The notes under the pieces: model-generated
Told to the model about the DNA's origin: nothing
Databases searched by the model: none
Seen by the model: only the letters and a program-made list of their open reading frames with translations
Part shown: one piece after another, positions 7,813 through 17,347 of the stretch
How positions within the stretch are numbered: the stretch's first letter is position 1
Layout: the number at the start of each line of letters is the position of its first letter
From: Marinobacter pelagius
GTDB lineage: Bacteria > Pseudomonadota > Gammaproteobacteria > Pseudomonadales > Oleiphilaceae
DNA length: 64,000 nucleotides
Assembly: GCF_900114925.1 (NCBI RefSeq)
Contig: NZ_FOUR01000001.1
Coordinates: 62,001-126,000, forward strand
Direction: 5' to 3'
Made by a program: the position numbers and the translations under genes

Positions 7813-10533
7813 ATGAATGACAAAAAGACCCCACCCGTGGTGCTCGTCGACGGCTCATCCTATCTGTTCCGCGCCTATCACGCGCTGCCGCCTCTGGCCA
7901 ACAGCAAGAATCACCCGACCGGGGCCATCAAGGGCGTTATCAGCATGATCCGGCGCCTGGAGCAGGATTTTCCCGGCTCGAAAATGGTGGTGGTCTTTGA
8001 TGCCAAGGGCAAAACCTTCCGGCACGAGATGTACGAGGAGTACAAGGCCAACCGGCCTCCCATGCCGGAAGACCTCGGCATGCAGATTGAACCCATTCAC
8101 GAGATCGTCCGCGCCATGGGCCTGCCCCTGCTTATCGTGCCGGAAGTGGAGGCGGACGACGTCATCGGCACCCTGGCCAACGAAGCCACCAGCAAGGGCA
8201 TCGACGTGGTGGTCTCCACCGGTGACAAGGACATGGCGCAACTGGTGAGCGATCACGTCACCCTGATCAACACCATGACCGAGACCCGGATGGATCGCGA
8301 GGGCGTGGTAGAGAAGTTCGGCGTCACGCCGGAGCAGATCATCGACTACCTCGCACTGGTGGGCGACAAGGTGGATAACATCCCGGGCGTGAACAAGTGC
8401 GGCCCCAAGACCGCCGTCAAATGGCTGCAGACCTACAAGGATCTGGACAACCTCATCGAGCATGCGGACGAGATCAAGGGCAAGATCGGCGAGTACCTGC
8501 GCGAAGCCATCGACACCCTGCCCCTGAGCCGGGAACTGGCCACTATCCGGACCGATGTCGATCTCGAGTTCGGCCTGGAAGACCTCAAGCTGCGTGAGCA
8601 GGACGACAAACAGCTGCTGGACCTGTTCAAGGAATACGAATTCCGTAGCTGGGTGAACGAACTGGAAAGTGAAAGCGATGCGGAGGGAAAAACTGACAAC
8701 AACGCCCCTGCCACCCCGAAGGAAAAGCGTTACAGCATCATCACCGAGCAGGATGAACTGGATGACTGGATCAAGCGCCTGAAGGCATCCGACCTGTTCG
8801 CCTTTGACACGGAAACCACCAGCCTGCGATACATCGAAGCTGAGATTGTCGGCGTGTCCTTCGCAGTCGAGGCCGGAGAAGCCGCATACGTCCCACTTGC
8901 TCACGACTACATGGGCGCACCGGAACAGCTGGACCGGGACGAGGTTCTGGAACAGCTCAAGCCGCTGCTGGAGGATCCCAAACAGAAAAAAGTGGGCCAG
9001 AACCTCAAGTACGACAAGAACGTACTGGCCAACCACGGCATCAACCTGGAAGGCCTTGCCGAGGACACCATGCTGGAGTCCTATGTCTATAACTCCGTGG
9101 CTACCCGCCACGACATGGACAGCCTGGCCCGGGAGTACCTGGGCGAACAGACCATTACCTACGAATCCATCGCCGGCAAGGGCGCCAAGCAGCTGACCTT
9201 CAACCAGATTGATCTGGAAAAGGCCGGCCCCTACGCCGCCGAGGACGCCGACATTACCCTGCGCCTGCACCAGGCCCTGAGTCCCCGGCTCAAGGAAACC
9301 GGCAAGCTGGACTCGGTCTACCGGGAGATCGATTTGCCCCTGGTACCGGTACTGTCGCGCATGGAGCAAAGGGGCACCCTGATCAGCGCCAGCGTGCTGA
9401 GGCAACACAGCCAGGAGCTGGCCGAACGCATGGCCGAGCTGGAAGAAGAAGCCCACGAGGTCGCCGGAGAAACCTTCAACCTGGGCTCCACCAAGCAGCT
9501 GCAGGCCATCTTCTATGACAAGCTGGGCTTGCCGGTGATCAAGAAGACACCGAAGGGCGCGCCATCGACCGCCGAGCCGGTGTTGCAGGAACTGGCCCAC
9601 GAGCACGAACTGCCCCGGTTGATCCTCGAGCACCGCAGCCTGAGCAAGCTCAAGTCCACCTACACCGACACCCTGCCGGAGCTGATTCACCATCGCACCG
9701 GGCGTGTGCATACGTCCTATCACCAGGCAGTCACGGCTACGGGGCGGCTGTCTTCGTCGGAGCCCAACCTTCAGAACATCCCCATCCGCAGCGAACAGGG
9801 CCGGCGTATCCGGCAGGCGTTTATCGCACCGGAAGGGTACAAGCTGGTGGCCGCGGACTACTCCCAGATCGAGCTTCGGATCATGGCCCACCTGTCCGGC
9901 GACAAGGGCCTGATCAACGCGTTCGAACATGGGGAGGACATCCACAAGGCCACGGCGGCGGAAGTGTTCGGCGTCAGTCTCAAGGAGGTCAGCTCCGATC
10001 AGCGCCGCAGCGCCAAGGCCATCAACTTCGGCCTGATCTACGGCATGTCGGCCTTCGGGCTGTCACGGCAGCTGGGCGTGGAACGGAAACTGGCCCAGGA
10101 ATACATCGACCGCTATTTCGAGCGTTACCCGGGCGTGCTGAAGTACATGGACAACATCCGCAAACAGGCCCACGAGGATGGCTTCGTGGAAACCCTCTTC
10201 GGTCGCCGTCTGTACCTGCCCGAAATCAATGCCCGCAACAAGCAGATGCAACAGGCGGCGGAGCGCACAGCGATCAACGCGCCGATGCAGGGAACCGCAG
10301 CAGATATCATCAAGCGGGCCATGATCGAGGTCGACAACTGGCTGCGTAACGAGCACGCCGACGACGCCCGCATGACCATGCAGGTTCACGACGAACTGAT
10401 CGTGGAGGTAAAAGAATCCGCCCTGGACAAGGTCCGGGACGGGCTGGTGAAACGGATGTCAGCGGCGGCGGAACTGGCCATTCCCCTGGTGGTGGATGCC
10501 GGCGTCGGTGACAACTGGGACGAAGCCCACTGA
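7813..10533 (+). CDS. polA: DNA polymerase I
   Basis: 906 residues, three domains. The 5' nuclease domain (about 1-300) opens with VVLVDGSSYLFRAYHALPP. The 3'-5' exonuclease domain (about 320-510) carries FAFDTETTSL, with the active-site Asp and Glu present, so proofreading should be intact. The polymerase domain has motif A (DYSQIELRIMAH), motif B (KAINFGLIYG) and motif C (VHDE). It serves Okazaki-fragment maturation and excision repair. The frame opens 28 codons upstream, but MNDKKTPPVVLVDGSSY at 7813 matches family starts. Confidence 0.97.
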   Translation: MNDKKTPPVVLVDGSSYLFRAYHALPPLANSKNHPTGAIKGVISMIRRLEQDFPGSKMVVVFDAKGKTFRHEMYEEYKANRPPMPEDLGMQIEPIHEIVRAMGLPLLIVPEVEADDVIGTLANEATSKGIDVVVSTGDKDMAQLVSDHVTLINTMTETRMDREGVVEKFGVTPEQIIDYLALVGDKVDNIPGVNKCGPKTAVKWLQTYKDLDNLIEHADEIKGKIGEYLREAIDTLPLSRELATIRTDVDLEFGLEDLKLREQDDKQLLDLFKEYEFRSWVNELESESDAEGKTDNNAPATPKEKRYSIITEQDELDDWIKRLKASDLFAFDTETTSLRYIEAEIVGVSFAVEAGEAAYVPLAHDYMGAPEQLDRDEVLEQLKPLLEDPKQKKVGQNLKYDKNVLANHGINLEGLAEDTMLESYVYNSVATRHDMDSLAREYLGEQTITYESIAGKGAKQLTFNQIDLEKAGPYAAEDADITLRLHQALSPRLKETGKLDSVYREIDLPLVPVLSRMEQRGTLISASVLRQHSQELAERMAELEEEAHEVAGETFNLGSTKQLQAIFYDKLGLPVIKKTPKGAPSTAEPVLQELAHEHELPRLILEHRSLSKLKSTYTDTLPELIHHRTGRVHTSYHQAVTATGRLSSSEPNLQNIPIRSEQGRRIRQAFIAPEGYKLVAADYSQIELRIMAHLSGDKGLINAFEHGEDIHKATAAEVFGVSLKEVSSDQRRSAKAINFGLIYGMSAFGLSRQLGVERKLAQEYIDRYFERYPGVLKYMDNIRKQAHEDGFVETLFGRRLYLPEINARNKQMQQAAERTAINAPMQGTAADIIKRAMIEVDNWLRNEHADDARMTMQVHDELIVEVKESALDKVRDGLVKRMSAAAELAIPLVVDAGVGDNWDEAH

Positions 10534-10550
10534 TCCAAGCTGCCTGACAA

Positions 10551-10576
10551 GCCGGCCGGGCTCCGTCCCGGCCGGC
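10551..10576 (+). terminator. GC-rich hairpin after polA
   Basis: A perfect 10-bp inverted repeat, GCCGGCCGGG (10551) and CCCGGCCGGC (10567), with a 6-nt loop 17 bp after the polA stop. It lacks a T-tract, so it may be a transcript-stabilising hairpin or a factor-dependent end rather than a classical terminator. Confidence 0.5.
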
Positions 10577-10812
10577 TCCCCTACCCCAAAACGGGGCAAA
10601 CTCCCTTCTCTTGCACCGCCGAGTGACACGGCAACCACTTTAACACCCGGCCTTCAGCCCCATCACTCCCCCAGAAAACCAGCTGCTTGGGCGCCCCACA
10701 GGGTGTGTTGCGAAGAACGGCACAAAATTCGCATCGCAAACGGTGTCGGTTGCCGGATTCGGGCCATACCGAACCGCAGCCAGGTTGTGACATACATTCC
10801 GAGGCCGTAACC

Positions 10813-11196
10813 ATGAATACTCTGGCATCTGAGAGAGAGTGGCTCCTTAACCCCAGTCTGCTGAAACTGGTACACCAGTGCCGCCGCCTGATTCACTCCG
10901 AGTTCGGCGTCAAACTCCACCTGACCGAGCAGCATCTCGAACAGCAACTGGCGGACTATGCGAGCAAAAGCCGCTCTAGCCATCTGGTCCGCACCTGGGA
11001 GGCCCTCAAGGCCCAGGTACCTCAACTGCAATGGGATTCAGGAAGCACCGAAGATGGAGAAACCCCGAAACGCATGTATCGAGGCCAGGCGATTGCCGAC
11101 GATCGGCGCGCGAGGGCGATTGAGGGGGGAGTGGAAAATGGCGGAATGCCAACAAGGAAGAAACAGGTGATCTACCGGGGCCAGGTGATCGGCTGA
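10813..11196 (+). CDS. Hypothetical protein with two YRGQ motifs
   Basis: 127 residues. I do not recognise a characterised family. The N-terminal ~75 residues look helical and soluble (KLVHQCRRLIHSEFGVKLHL). The C-terminal part is basic and carries two copies of a short motif, MYRGQAI and VIYRGQVIG, the second at the extreme C-terminus; the motif resembles the repeated YRG of DUF4278 proteins, though that link is weak. The start at 10813 is chosen because upstream residues show no conserved character. The gene stands alone between polA and the convergent FadL gene, with a 279-bp upstream spacer in which I see only the polA hairpin. Confidence 0.6.
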   Translation: MNTLASEREWLLNPSLLKLVHQCRRLIHSEFGVKLHLTEQHLEQQLADYASKSRSSHLVRTWEALKAQVPQLQWDSGSTEDGETPKRMYRGQAIADDRRARAIEGGVENGGMPTRKKQVIYRGQVIG

Positions 11197-11243
11197 CGGC
11201 GCTGGCCGCCAGCCTCACATAAAGTCCCGTTCGGAACCGGGGA

Positions 11244-12641
11244 TCAGAAAGCTTTGCTGATCTGGACGGAGGCGCTCCAGGCGCTCACGTCGTATTCGCC
11301 CTGGTACCTTGCCGCGCTGATCGGCGCACCGGTGGGATCCTCGTGACTGTATTCCCTGTCATCCACTTTCGCATCGTCCGCGAAGATCAACGTGCCTACC
11401 GCAGCATCGACGGTCCAGCCACTCTGCACATCTTTCCACTGAGTGCCCAGGGTCAGCCAATGACGGTCCTCTGACGGAATCCGCGCAGTCACATAGTTGT
11501 CGACCGGGGACTCGTCCCAGGCGTACCCGGCCTTCAGGGCCCACTCGGGCGTGGCTTGCCAGATACCACCCACATTGAACTGCCAGGTGTTTTTCCATTC
11601 TTCAGTGATGTGAGAAATCACCTCTCCGCTTTCGCGGCTGATGATATCCAGCTCTTCAAAACGACTCCACTTGGCATAGGTGGCACCTGCCAGCAGAGTC
11701 ACTTCGTCAGTGAGCATATGCCGCGCACCGAAGGTCACGCTTTCAGGAATCTCCAGAGGGACTTTCACATCCTGGGTAACGTCGGTCTGAAATGCGTTCA
11801 GACCAGTCTGACCGGGCTGAACTACTGGATAGTTAGTGAGATCCGCATCTCCCTTCAATTCCAGTTCCGTTCCAGTTTGCGCGGTAAGGCCGAACTGGGT
11901 GTTTTGAGTCATCTCGTACAGGAAGCCCACGCGGAAGGTGACTCCAATATCATCACCTTCGATATCGGCATAGCCAGGCTCAAAAGGCTCGCCATTCAGC
12001 GGAACACCGGCGGCACCTGCTGCTTGCTGGGCCTGATAGTAGGCACCCGAGTAATCCTGAAACTTCGACAGGCGTCCTTCGGCATACATGATATTCAGAC
12101 CGATGCCCATGGAGAGCCCCTCACCATTATTGACGGCAACAGACGGGGTGAAGGCGATCGCCGTCAATTCAGTTTCATCCGCAAAGTACCGACCGATGAA
12201 GTCATTATCGTAGTCAGCAGCCAGGCCATAAGGAGCATGGATCCCAAACCCGACGTCAATGGAGTCACTGATCTCGTGGGTATAGTAGAAATTCGGGAGG
12301 ACCGCAGGATCGGCGATATCTCCGCCCGTACTACCGGTCACCGGCATACCAAGCTGGTTCGTCGCTGAGGTGGAACCCTCCTTCGCCTCGGCATCAATGT
12401 CCAGAACCGCAGCACCGAAGGAAACGTTCATCCCTGAAAGCTGGCTCATCCCCGCAGGGTTGAACAGCACGGTGGTCGCATTCTCGGGATTGGCGGCGGC
12501 GCCGGCATTGGCCACGCCCATGGCACTGGCGCTTTGTTCGTTAAGCGAGAAACCACCCGCCATGACGCTGGCTGGCGCGGCAAAAGCGGCCAGGGTTGCA
12601 AGGCGGATCGCCTTTACGAGTGCGTTGGTATTCTTGTGCAT
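11244..12641 (-). CDS. FadL/OmpP1/TodX family outer-membrane transport protein
   Basis: 465 residues. A signal peptide (cleavage after VMA, near residue 29) is followed by the FadL N-terminal hatch sequence GGFSLNEQSASAMGVANAGA and a conserved NPAGM block, then a beta-barrel ending in a C-terminal Phe (SKAF). The family moves long-chain fatty acids or other hydrophobic compounds across the outer membrane. The start at 12641 has AAGGAG 6-11 bp upstream; the frame extends 19 codons further without signal-peptide character. It is separated from pilU by a 123-bp spacer, so it is not obviously in an operon. Whether the substrate is fatty acid or hydrocarbon cannot be told from sequence. Confidence 0.92.
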   Translation of the reverse strand: MHKNTNALVKAIRLATLAAFAAPASVMAGGFSLNEQSASAMGVANAGAAANPENATTVLFNPAGMSQLSGMNVSFGAAVLDIDAEAKEGSTSATNQLGMPVTGSTGGDIADPAVLPNFYYTHEISDSIDVGFGIHAPYGLAADYDNDFIGRYFADETELTAIAFTPSVAVNNGEGLSMGIGLNIMYAEGRLSKFQDYSGAYYQAQQAAGAAGVPLNGEPFEPGYADIEGDDIGVTFRVGFLYEMTQNTQFGLTAQTGTELELKGDADLTNYPVVQPGQTGLNAFQTDVTQDVKVPLEIPESVTFGARHMLTDEVTLLAGATYAKWSRFEELDIISRESGEVISHITEEWKNTWQFNVGGIWQATPEWALKAGYAWDESPVDNYVTARIPSEDRHWLTLGTQWKDVQSGWTVDAAVGTLIFADDAKVDDREYSHEDPTGAPISAARYQGEYDVSAWSASVQISKAF

Positions 12642-12668
12642 GGTATCTCCTTGATTGATTCGGGGCGG

Positions 12669-12698
12669 AGTATACGCAGCACGGGCCAAGGGCCTCAA
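12669..12698 (-). promoter_or_regulatory. Putative sigma-70 promoter of the FadL gene
   Basis: Read on the minus strand, TTGAGG (12698-12693) and TATACT (12674-12669) are spaced by 18 bp, with the -10 box 27 bp upstream of the start codon. A 7-bp inverted repeat (ACGACTT/AAGTCGT, 12734-12754) lies further upstream, after the pilU stop. Confidence 0.45.
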
Positions 12699-12764
12699 AT
12701 GCCAAAACTACTGGTTCGAGGCCCTAACTACTTACGACTTTAGTCTGAAGTCGTGAATCTTGAT

Positions 12765-13886
12765 TCAGTCATCCTGGATGGACAGCTTGTCCACGGACGT
12801 GGAGAGCTGATCGGCTCCGGCGGCATCGGCGCCAAGCTTGATCATCAGGCGCAGGTCGTTCGCCGAATCGGCATGGGCCAGAGCATCCTCGTAGGTGATC
12901 GAGCCTTCGGAGTACAAGCGGTACAAGGCCTGGTCGAAGGTCTGCATACCTACCTCGCCAGACTTCGCCATCAGCTCCTTGAGCTTGTGGACTTCGCCCT
13001 TGCGGATGATGTCCGATGCTAGCGGGGTATTGATCAGCACTTCGATGACCGCCTTGCGCCCCTTGCCATCAGGAGTGGGTACCAGCTGCTGGGCCACGAT
13101 GGCCTTGAGGTTCAGGGACAGGTCCATCCAGATCTGGTTGTGCTGTTCGGGCGGGAAGAACTGGATGATACGGTCCAGCGCCTGGTTGGCGTTGTTGGCG
13201 TGCAGGGTCGCCAGGCACAGGTGACCGGTCTCGGCAAACTGCACGGAATATTCCATGGTCTGCTGGGTCCGAACCTCACCGATCAGGATGACGTCAGGAG
13301 CCTGACGCAGGGTGTTTTTCAGGGCCACCTCGAAGCTCTCGGTATCGATCCCCACCTCGCGCTGGGTCACGATACAACCCTGGTGCTGGTGCACGAATTC
13401 GATCGGGTCCTCGATGGAAATGATATGACCGCGACTGTTCCGGTTGCGGTGTCCCAGCATGGCGGCCAGGGAGGTGGACTTACCGGTACCGGTGGCGCCC
13501 ACGAACATGATCAGGCCCCGTTTGGTCATGGCCAGGTCCTTGATGACTTCCGGCAGGGACAGGTCATCAATCTGCGGAATTTTGACCTCGATCCGCCGCA
13601 GCACCATGCCGCACAGATTGCGCTGGAAGAAGGCACTGACCCGGAAACGCCCGATACCCCGGGCACTGATGGCAAAGTTGCACTCGTGGGTGGCGTCAAA
13701 CTCCGCGCGCTGCTTGTCGTTCATCGACCCATAGACCAGTTCACGGGTCTGTTCCGGGGTCAGGGCATTCTTGGTAACCGGCAGAACCTTGCCGTTGACC
13801 TTCATGCTCGGCGGCACACCTGCCGTGATAAACAGGTCAGAACCACCCTTTTCCACCATCAGCCGCAACAGTTTTTCGAATTCCAT
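12765..13886 (-). CDS. pilU: Type IV pilus retraction accessory ATPase PilU
   Basis: 373 residues. A PilT-type secretion ATPase: N-terminal PAS-like domain (MEFEKLLRLMVEKGGSDLFI), Walker A GATGTGKST, Walker B region DVILIGEVRTQQTM and His box HLCLATLHA. The long C-terminal extension ending SVDKLSIQDD is typical of PilU rather than PilT. It works at the cytoplasmic base of the pilus and assists PilT in retraction. It follows pilT by 17 bp in the same operon, the arrangement known from Pseudomonas. Confidence 0.95.
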   Translation of the reverse strand: MEFEKLLRLMVEKGGSDLFITAGVPPSMKVNGKVLPVTKNALTPEQTRELVYGSMNDKQRAEFDATHECNFAISARGIGRFRVSAFFQRNLCGMVLRRIEVKIPQIDDLSLPEVIKDLAMTKRGLIMFVGATGTGKSTSLAAMLGHRNRNSRGHIISIEDPIEFVHQHQGCIVTQREVGIDTESFEVALKNTLRQAPDVILIGEVRTQQTMEYSVQFAETGHLCLATLHANNANQALDRIIQFFPPEQHNQIWMDLSLNLKAIVAQQLVPTPDGKGRKAVIEVLINTPLASDIIRKGEVHKLKELMAKSGEVGMQTFDQALYRLYSEGSITYEDALAHADSANDLRLMIKLGADAAGADQLSTSVDKLSIQDD

Positions 13887-13903
13887 TTTGTTACCTACTT
13901 ACC

Positions 13904-14938
13904 TCAGAAGTTATCCGGCATCTTCGCCTTGGCGCGCGCCGCCTCACGGGACACGAGGCCTTTCTGCAGCAACCGCTCGAGGCACTGATCCAGGGTCTGC
14001 ATGCCGAGCGAGCCGCCGGTCTGGATCGCGGAGTACATCTGGGCGATCTTGTCTTCCCGGATCAGGTTCCGGATGGCCGGGGTACCGATCATGATCTCAT
14101 GCGCGGCAACCCGTCCACCGCCCATCTTCTTCATCAGGGTCTGGGAGATAACCGCCTGCAGGGATTCGGAGAGCATGGACCGGACCATGGACTTCTCCTC
14201 GGCCGGGAACACGTCCACCACCCGGTCGATGGTCTTGGCGGCCGAGGTGGTGTGCAGGGTGCCGAATACCAGGTGGCCGGTTTCCGCGGCGGTCAGGGCC
14301 AGGCGGATGGTTTCCAGGTCCCGGAGCTCACCTACCAGGATGATGTCCGGGTCTTCCCGCAGTGCCGAACGCAGGGCTTCGTTGAAGCCCAGGGTGTCCC
14401 GGTGCACTTCCCGCTGGTTGACCAGACATTTCTTGGATTCGTGCACGAATTCGATCGGATCTTCGATGGTGAGGATGTGCTCGTAGCGGGTGTCGTTGAT
14501 GTAGTCCATCATGGCCGCCAGCGTGGTGGACTTACCGGAACCGGTGGGCCCGGTCACCAACACCAGCCCGCGGGGAACGGACGAGATATCCTTGAAAACC
14601 TGGCCCATGCCCAGATCTTCCATGGTGAGCACTTTCGAGGGGATGGTCCGGAACACGGCACCGGCGCCGCGATTCTGGTTAAATGCGTTGACACGGAAAC
14701 GGGCGACACCGGGAACCTCGAAGGAAAAGTCGGTTTCCAGGAATTCTTCGTAATCCTTGCGCTGCTTGTCGTTCATGATGTCGTAGATCAGGCCGTGCAC
14801 TTCTTTGTGCTCCATCGGCGGCAGGTTGATCCGGCGTACATCGCCGTCGACACGAATCATGGGGGGCAAACCAGAGGAAAGGTGCAAATCGGACGCACCC
14901 TGTTTGGCCGAAAAGGCAAGCAGTTCAGTAATATCCAT
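13904..14938 (-). CDS. pilT: Type IV pilus twitching motility ATPase PilT
   Basis: 344 residues, standard PilT length. Walker A GPTGSGKSTTLAAM, Walker B region DIILVGELRDLETIRLAL, His box HLVFGTLHTTSA, and the C-terminal AIRNLIREDKIAQ motif (a form of AIRNLIRE needed for retraction) are all present. The hexameric motor drives pilus retraction, twitching motility and DNA uptake. It is divergent from yggS across 52 bp, the same arrangement as in Pseudomonas. Confidence 0.97.
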   Translation of the reverse strand: MDITELLAFSAKQGASDLHLSSGLPPMIRVDGDVRRINLPPMEHKEVHGLIYDIMNDKQRKDYEEFLETDFSFEVPGVARFRVNAFNQNRGAGAVFRTIPSKVLTMEDLGMGQVFKDISSVPRGLVLVTGPTGSGKSTTLAAMMDYINDTRYEHILTIEDPIEFVHESKKCLVNQREVHRDTLGFNEALRSALREDPDIILVGELRDLETIRLALTAAETGHLVFGTLHTTSAAKTIDRVVDVFPAEEKSMVRSMLSESLQAVISQTLMKKMGGGRVAAHEIMIGTPAIRNLIREDKIAQMYSAIQTGGSLGMQTLDQCLERLLQKGLVSREAARAKAKMPDNF

Positions 14939-14990
14939 AGGGTTCCTCGGAGGGCTTTTTCTTTTAATCCAGAAGCGGCAAACTCACAGT

Positions 14991-15704
14991 ATGAGCAGCA
15001 TAGCAGACAACATCGGGAGCGTAACCCGACGCATACAAAAAGCAACATTGCAGGCGGGGCGCGACCCCGGCAGTGTGCGCCTGTTGGCAGTCAGCAAGAC
15101 CCGACCGCCGGAAGACCTGCGTGAAGCCTTCGCTGCGGGGCAAACCGCGTTTGGCGAAAACTACCTGCAGGAAGCCCTCGAGAAGATCGAGGCACTGGAC
15201 GATCTGGACGGCATCGAATGGCATTTTATCGGGCCGATCCAGTCCAACAAGACCCGTCAGATCGCCACATCGTTTGCCTGGGTTCACAGTGTCGACCGCC
15301 TGAAGATCGCCCGCCGCCTCAGCGAGCAGCGTGCGCCGTCACTACCGCCCCTCAACATCTGTCTGCAGGTCAATATCGATGAGGAGGACACCAAGTCCGG
15401 CTGTACCGTGGAGGAGCTGCCCGAGCTGGTTTCGGCAATCGGCGAACTTCCCAACCTCAGCCTGCGGGGCCTGATGGCCATTCCGGATCCCGACCAGTCG
15501 GAATCAGAGCTCAGGTCCAGCTTCCGCAAACTGGCCAACGCTCTCAAATCCCTGAAGCAGGAATGTCCGGAGGCCGGCCCGCTGGACACCCTGTCCATGG
15601 GCATGTCCGATGACCTGGAAATGGCCATTGCCGAGGGCGCGACCTGGGTCCGGATTGGCACCGCGGTGTTCGGAGCCCGGCCACCCAAGGAGCCCCAGAG
15701 CTGA
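14991..15704 (+). CDS. yggS: PLP homeostasis protein, YggS family
   Basis: 237 residues. A single-domain alanine-racemase-fold protein. The PLP Lys is in RLLAVSKTRP and the family block FGENYLQEALEKI follows; the C-terminus has the conserved LSMGMSDDLEMAIAEGATWVRIG. It binds pyridoxal phosphate and buffers vitamin B6 and amino acid pools in the cytoplasm, without known catalytic activity. The ATG at 14991 is chosen because the 62 upstream codons read into pilT antisense. It heads the yggS-proC-yggT run. Confidence 0.95.
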   Translation: MSSIADNIGSVTRRIQKATLQAGRDPGSVRLLAVSKTRPPEDLREAFAAGQTAFGENYLQEALEKIEALDDLDGIEWHFIGPIQSNKTRQIATSFAWVHSVDRLKIARRLSEQRAPSLPPLNICLQVNIDEEDTKSGCTVEELPELVSAIGELPNLSLRGLMAIPDPDQSESELRSSFRKLANALKSLKQECPEAGPLDTLSMGMSDDLEMAIAEGATWVRIGTAVFGARPPKEPQS

Positions 15705-15766
15705 ATCCCTCAGTTCCTGCTATCATCCGGTTCAAACTGTTAACCGTTCAACCGTTGGAGTGAACC

Positions 15767-16600
15767 TTGAGCACATCGCCCACTATCTCGTTTATCGGAG
15801 CCGGCAACATGGCCAGCGCCATTATCGGTGGCATGCTGGACGACGGCTATAAAGCCGGTGATATCTGGGTCAGCGCCCCGGATGACGGTCATCTGCAGGC
15901 CATCCGCAAGCGCTTTGGCGTCAGCGTGACCACCGACAACCGCTACTGCGCCCAGCAGGCCGACATGGTCGTCCTGGCGGTCAAGCCCCAGGTCATGGCG
16001 GACGTTTGCCGTGATATTGCTCCAGTAGTGCAGAATACCCGCCCCCTGATGGTCTCCATTGCCGCCGGACTCACCGCCGACACCTTGGACGAATGGCTCG
16101 GCGGGGGGCTGCCCATGGTACGGGTGATGCCCAATACACCATCATTGGTGGGGAAAGGCGCTGCCGGCCTGTTCGCCAACAACCACGTGAAAGACGACCA
16201 GAAAAAAATGGTCCAGGCGGTGTTTGAGAGCATCGGCTCCGCCCTGTGGGTGGAAGACGAAAAACTGCTGCACGGGGTGACTGCACTGTCCGGCAGTGGT
16301 CCCGCCTACTTCTTCCTGATGCTCGAAGCGCTCGAGGCGGCAGCCACCGAGGCGGGTATTGAACCGGCCACCGCCCGGGAGCTGGCGATCCAGACCATGG
16401 CCGGCGCCGCTGAAATGGCTGCCCGCAGCGAGCACGACCCTGCCCAGCTCAAGCGCAATGTCATGTCCCCCGGCGGCACCACCGAGCAGGCAATCAACAC
16501 CTTCGAGGAAGGCGGCCTGCGGGACCTGGTCAAGAAAGCCTACGGCGCCGCATTCAAGCGCTCGGAAGAAATGGCCGAAGAACTGGCCGGCAAACAGTAA
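15767..16600 (+). CDS. proC: Pyrroline-5-carboxylate reductase
   Basis: 277 residues. It reduces pyrroline-5-carboxylate to proline with NAD(P)H. The N-terminal Rossmann motif ISFIGAGNMASAIIGG and the C-terminal signature SPGGTTEQAINTFEEGGLR are present. The start codon appears to be TTG at 15767, preceded by GGAG at 15757-15760 at good spacing; no better in-frame ATG lies near it. It is 62 bp downstream of yggS and 22 bp upstream of yggT, so it is likely in their operon. Confidence 0.96.
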   Translation: MSTSPTISFIGAGNMASAIIGGMLDDGYKAGDIWVSAPDDGHLQAIRKRFGVSVTTDNRYCAQQADMVVLAVKPQVMADVCRDIAPVVQNTRPLMVSIAAGLTADTLDEWLGGGLPMVRVMPNTPSLVGKGAAGLFANNHVKDDQKKMVQAVFESIGSALWVEDEKLLHGVTALSGSGPAYFFLMLEALEAAATEAGIEPATARELAIQTMAGAAEMAARSEHDPAQLKRNVMSPGGTTEQAINTFEEGGLRDLVKKAYGAAFKRSEEMAEELAGKQ

Positions 16601-16622
16601 CCGATAACGGAGACACAGCTTC

Positions 16623-17207
16623 ATGCTGGCAGACATCCTGATCACCATCCTGCTGATCGCGTCCACCTTTTACCTGACGATTGTGCTACTGCGTTTCCTG
16701 CTGCAGCTGGCCCGGGCCGATTTCTACAACCCGATTTCCCAGTTCGTGGTCAAGGCGACCAACCCGCTGTTACGCCCCCTTCGCCGCTTTATCCCGGGCT
16801 GGGGCGGCATTGACGGCGCCTCCCTGGTGCTGGCAGTGATCATCCAGGCGATTACCTTCTTCCTGATTCTGGTGGCACTCAACGGCGGCATCCCTGCGAT
16901 CAATCCGATCACGCTGCTGGTCTGGGCGGTACTGAACGTACTCAGCCTGATTGTGAAAATCTACTTCTGGGCCGTCATTGCTGTGGTGGTGGTGAGCTGG
17001 ATTGCTCCCCAAAGCGGTCACCCGGCTATCCAGCTGGTTGCCCAGATCACCGAACCTGTCATGCGGCCCGTGCGCAATGTGATGCCATCCATGGGCGGCC
17101 TGGATCTGTCACCGATCATCGTGTTCCTGATTTTGAACGTGATCTCGGTTGTGATCGATCACATGAAACTGGCCGCCGGCCTTGGGTCCATTGGTCTGGG
17201 CATGTAA
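16623..17207 (+). CDS. yggT: YggT family membrane protein
   Basis: 194 residues with two tandem YggT domains, each with paired membrane helices and the PxLRPxR-type motif (NPLLRPLRRFIP near residue 50, EPVMRPVRNVMP near residue 145). The family is associated with osmotic stress and envelope maintenance; the molecular function is unresolved. It ends the yggS-proC-yggT run, with a strong intrinsic terminator 56 bp downstream. Confidence 0.92.
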   Translation: MLADILITILLIASTFYLTIVLLRFLLQLARADFYNPISQFVVKATNPLLRPLRRFIPGWGGIDGASLVLAVIIQAITFFLILVALNGGIPAINPITLLVWAVLNVLSLIVKIYFWAVIAVVVVSWIAPQSGHPAIQLVAQITEPVMRPVRNVMPSMGGLDLSPIIVFLILNVISVVIDHMKLAAGLGSIGLGM

Positions 17208-17263
17208 CCTGCCTTCCGGATATACATTTGGTAACACCCGGAAACGAAAAACAATGAATTCTG

Positions 17264-17298
17264 GCCGCAAAATCAACCTGTTGATTTTGCGGCTTTTT
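17264..17298 (+). terminator. Intrinsic terminator after yggT
   Basis: A perfect 13-bp stem, GCCGCAAAATCAA (17264) and TTGATTTTGCGGC (17281), with a CCTG loop followed by TTTTTATT. This canonical Rho-independent terminator separates the yggS-proC-yggT operon from the dynamin-like gene. Confidence 0.9.
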
Positions 17299-17347
17299 AT
17301 TGCAAAAAATTGTGACCTGTCCGTCGAAATGACAAGGGAAGGTACAC

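Noticed and set aside
7855..9945. A 696-codon open frame antisense to polA
   Set aside because: It is a shadow of GC-rich codon use in polA; its residues show no domain and it has no ribosome site.
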